Source: Chloroflexota bacterium (GTDB lineage Bacteria > Chloroflexota > UBA5177 > JANWHV01). Taken from it: a DNA stretch of 6,161 bases. The notes beneath the pieces were generated by a model that was given only the letters and a program-made list of their open reading frames with translations, searched no databases and had not been told where the DNA came from. The stretch spans positions 1 through 6,161 of the forward strand of contig JAQBPC010000405.1 in assembly GCA_028287725.1 (NCBI GenBank), read 5' to 3'. The number at the start of each line of letters is the position of its first letter. The first letter of the stretch is position 1. A program made the translations under genes and the position numbers. Positions 5,938 through 6,161 of the stretch are shown piece by piece.

Positions 5938-5944
5938 CACCATG

Positions 5945-5951
5945 TCCTCTC
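5945..5951 (-). promoter_or_regulatory. Shine-Dalgarno site of the S26 peptidase gene
   Basis: GAGAGGA on the minus strand lies 7 nt before ATG 5937 but only 1 nt before ATG 5943, which favours 5937. It sits immediately next to the CTAG at the apparent insertion-sequence boundary. Confidence 0.5.
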
Positions 5952-5955
5952 GCTA

Positions 5956-6161
5956 GAGACTGTTATGCACTATGTGGCAGGTACACTGATGTATGGAAAC
6001 ACGCAAGCCCTATCCGACCGATGTGAGCGACGAGGAGTGGGCCTTCGTCGCGCCCTATTTGACGTTGATGACGCCCGACGCACCGCAGCGTGCCCACGAC
6101 CTGCGCGAGGTGTTCAATGCCCTGCGTTATGTGGTGCGCGCGGGCTTGCAGTGGCGGCTGG
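5956..6161 (+). mobile_element. left end of an IS5-family insertion sequence (runs off the window)
   Basis: The element is inferred from its transposase gene and the short leader in front of it. The terminal inverted repeat probably starts at or next to GAGACTGTTATGCAC (from 5956), abutting CTAG (5953-5956). CTAG fits the YTAR/TA-type targets known for IS5-family members, but the exact base of the boundary and the duplication cannot be fixed without the right end. The leader of about 37 bp shows no strong ribosome binding site for the transposase. Confidence 0.6.
5993..6161 (+). CDS. IS5-family transposase, N-terminal part (3' truncated by window)
   Basis: The 56 visible codons read from ATG 5993 without a stop to the edge. 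The start of the product, PYPTDVSDEEWAFVAPYLTL followed by DLREVFNALRYVVRAGLQWR (36-55), is the helix-turn-helix-like N-terminal region (DUF4096 type) of IS5-family DDE transposases. That region binds the terminal repeats; the catalytic DDE domain would lie beyond the window. An Ala stands in PQRAHDL where close relatives often have a basic or polar residue, which may be trivial. No Shine-Dalgarno site is evident, as is common for transposases. Whether the element has one ORF or two joined by frameshifting cannot be seen. Confidence 0.9.
   Translation, partial: METRKPYPTDVSDEEWAFVAPYLTLMTPDAPQRAHDLREVFNALRYVVRAGLQWRL

Overview
High-GC bacterial DNA with short intergenic gaps, Shine-Dalgarno sites and GTG as well as ATG starts. 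The gene set suggests a proteobacterium, possibly a Burkholderiales-type genome. That placement is weak: it rests mainly on the style of the IS5-family transposase at the right edge, and several proteins (a DUF3160 relic, an NDUFA9-like SDR tail, this PurE/PurK pair) could equally belong to other lineages or have been acquired. No rRNA, tRNA, CRISPR array or phage gene was recognised.

Left part (1-1592). The window opens inside the 3' end of an NAD(P)-binding, NDUFA9/NmrA-like SDR gene (+). A small unrecognised ORF (+) follows. Next is a complete small cupin gene (-), whose GTG start is fixed by an AAGGAG site. After it lies an 89-codon remnant of a DUF3160 protein (-), cut off abruptly just upstream of purE. 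This part reads as a patchwork of remnants around a few intact genes.

Centre (1593-3250). purE and purK (+) overlap by 4 bp and form a translationally coupled pair. PurK uses ATP and bicarbonate to make N5-CAIR from AIR, and PurE rearranges it to CAIR in de novo purine synthesis. purC is not adjacent in this window. A plausible sigma-70 promoter begins exactly where the DUF3160 reading frame ends.

Right of centre (3238-4997). purK converges on a VOC/glyoxalase-fold gene (-) with 19 bp between stop codons, and a hairpin sits there. Upstream of the VOC gene on the same strand is lhgO (-), an L-2-hydroxyglutarate dehydrogenase/oxidase of the FAD-dependent DAO fold. The 81-bp gap between them carries a perfect 11-bp stem-loop, so any read-through from lhgO into the VOC gene is probably limited or regulated.

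Right part (4998-6161). A 253-bp gap holds a candidate lhgO promoter with a palindrome in its spacer, plus a long imperfect hairpin. Beyond it is a membrane-anchored S26 (signal peptidase I-like) gene (-) in which the usual catalytic lysine position appears to be histidine. An IS5-family element begins a few bases upstream of that gene's ribosome binding site and runs off the window, so it has probably replaced the gene's native promoter region.

No complete new multi-gene system is evident. The most unusual item is the Ser/His-type S26 peptidase with the insertion sequence at its 5' edge.
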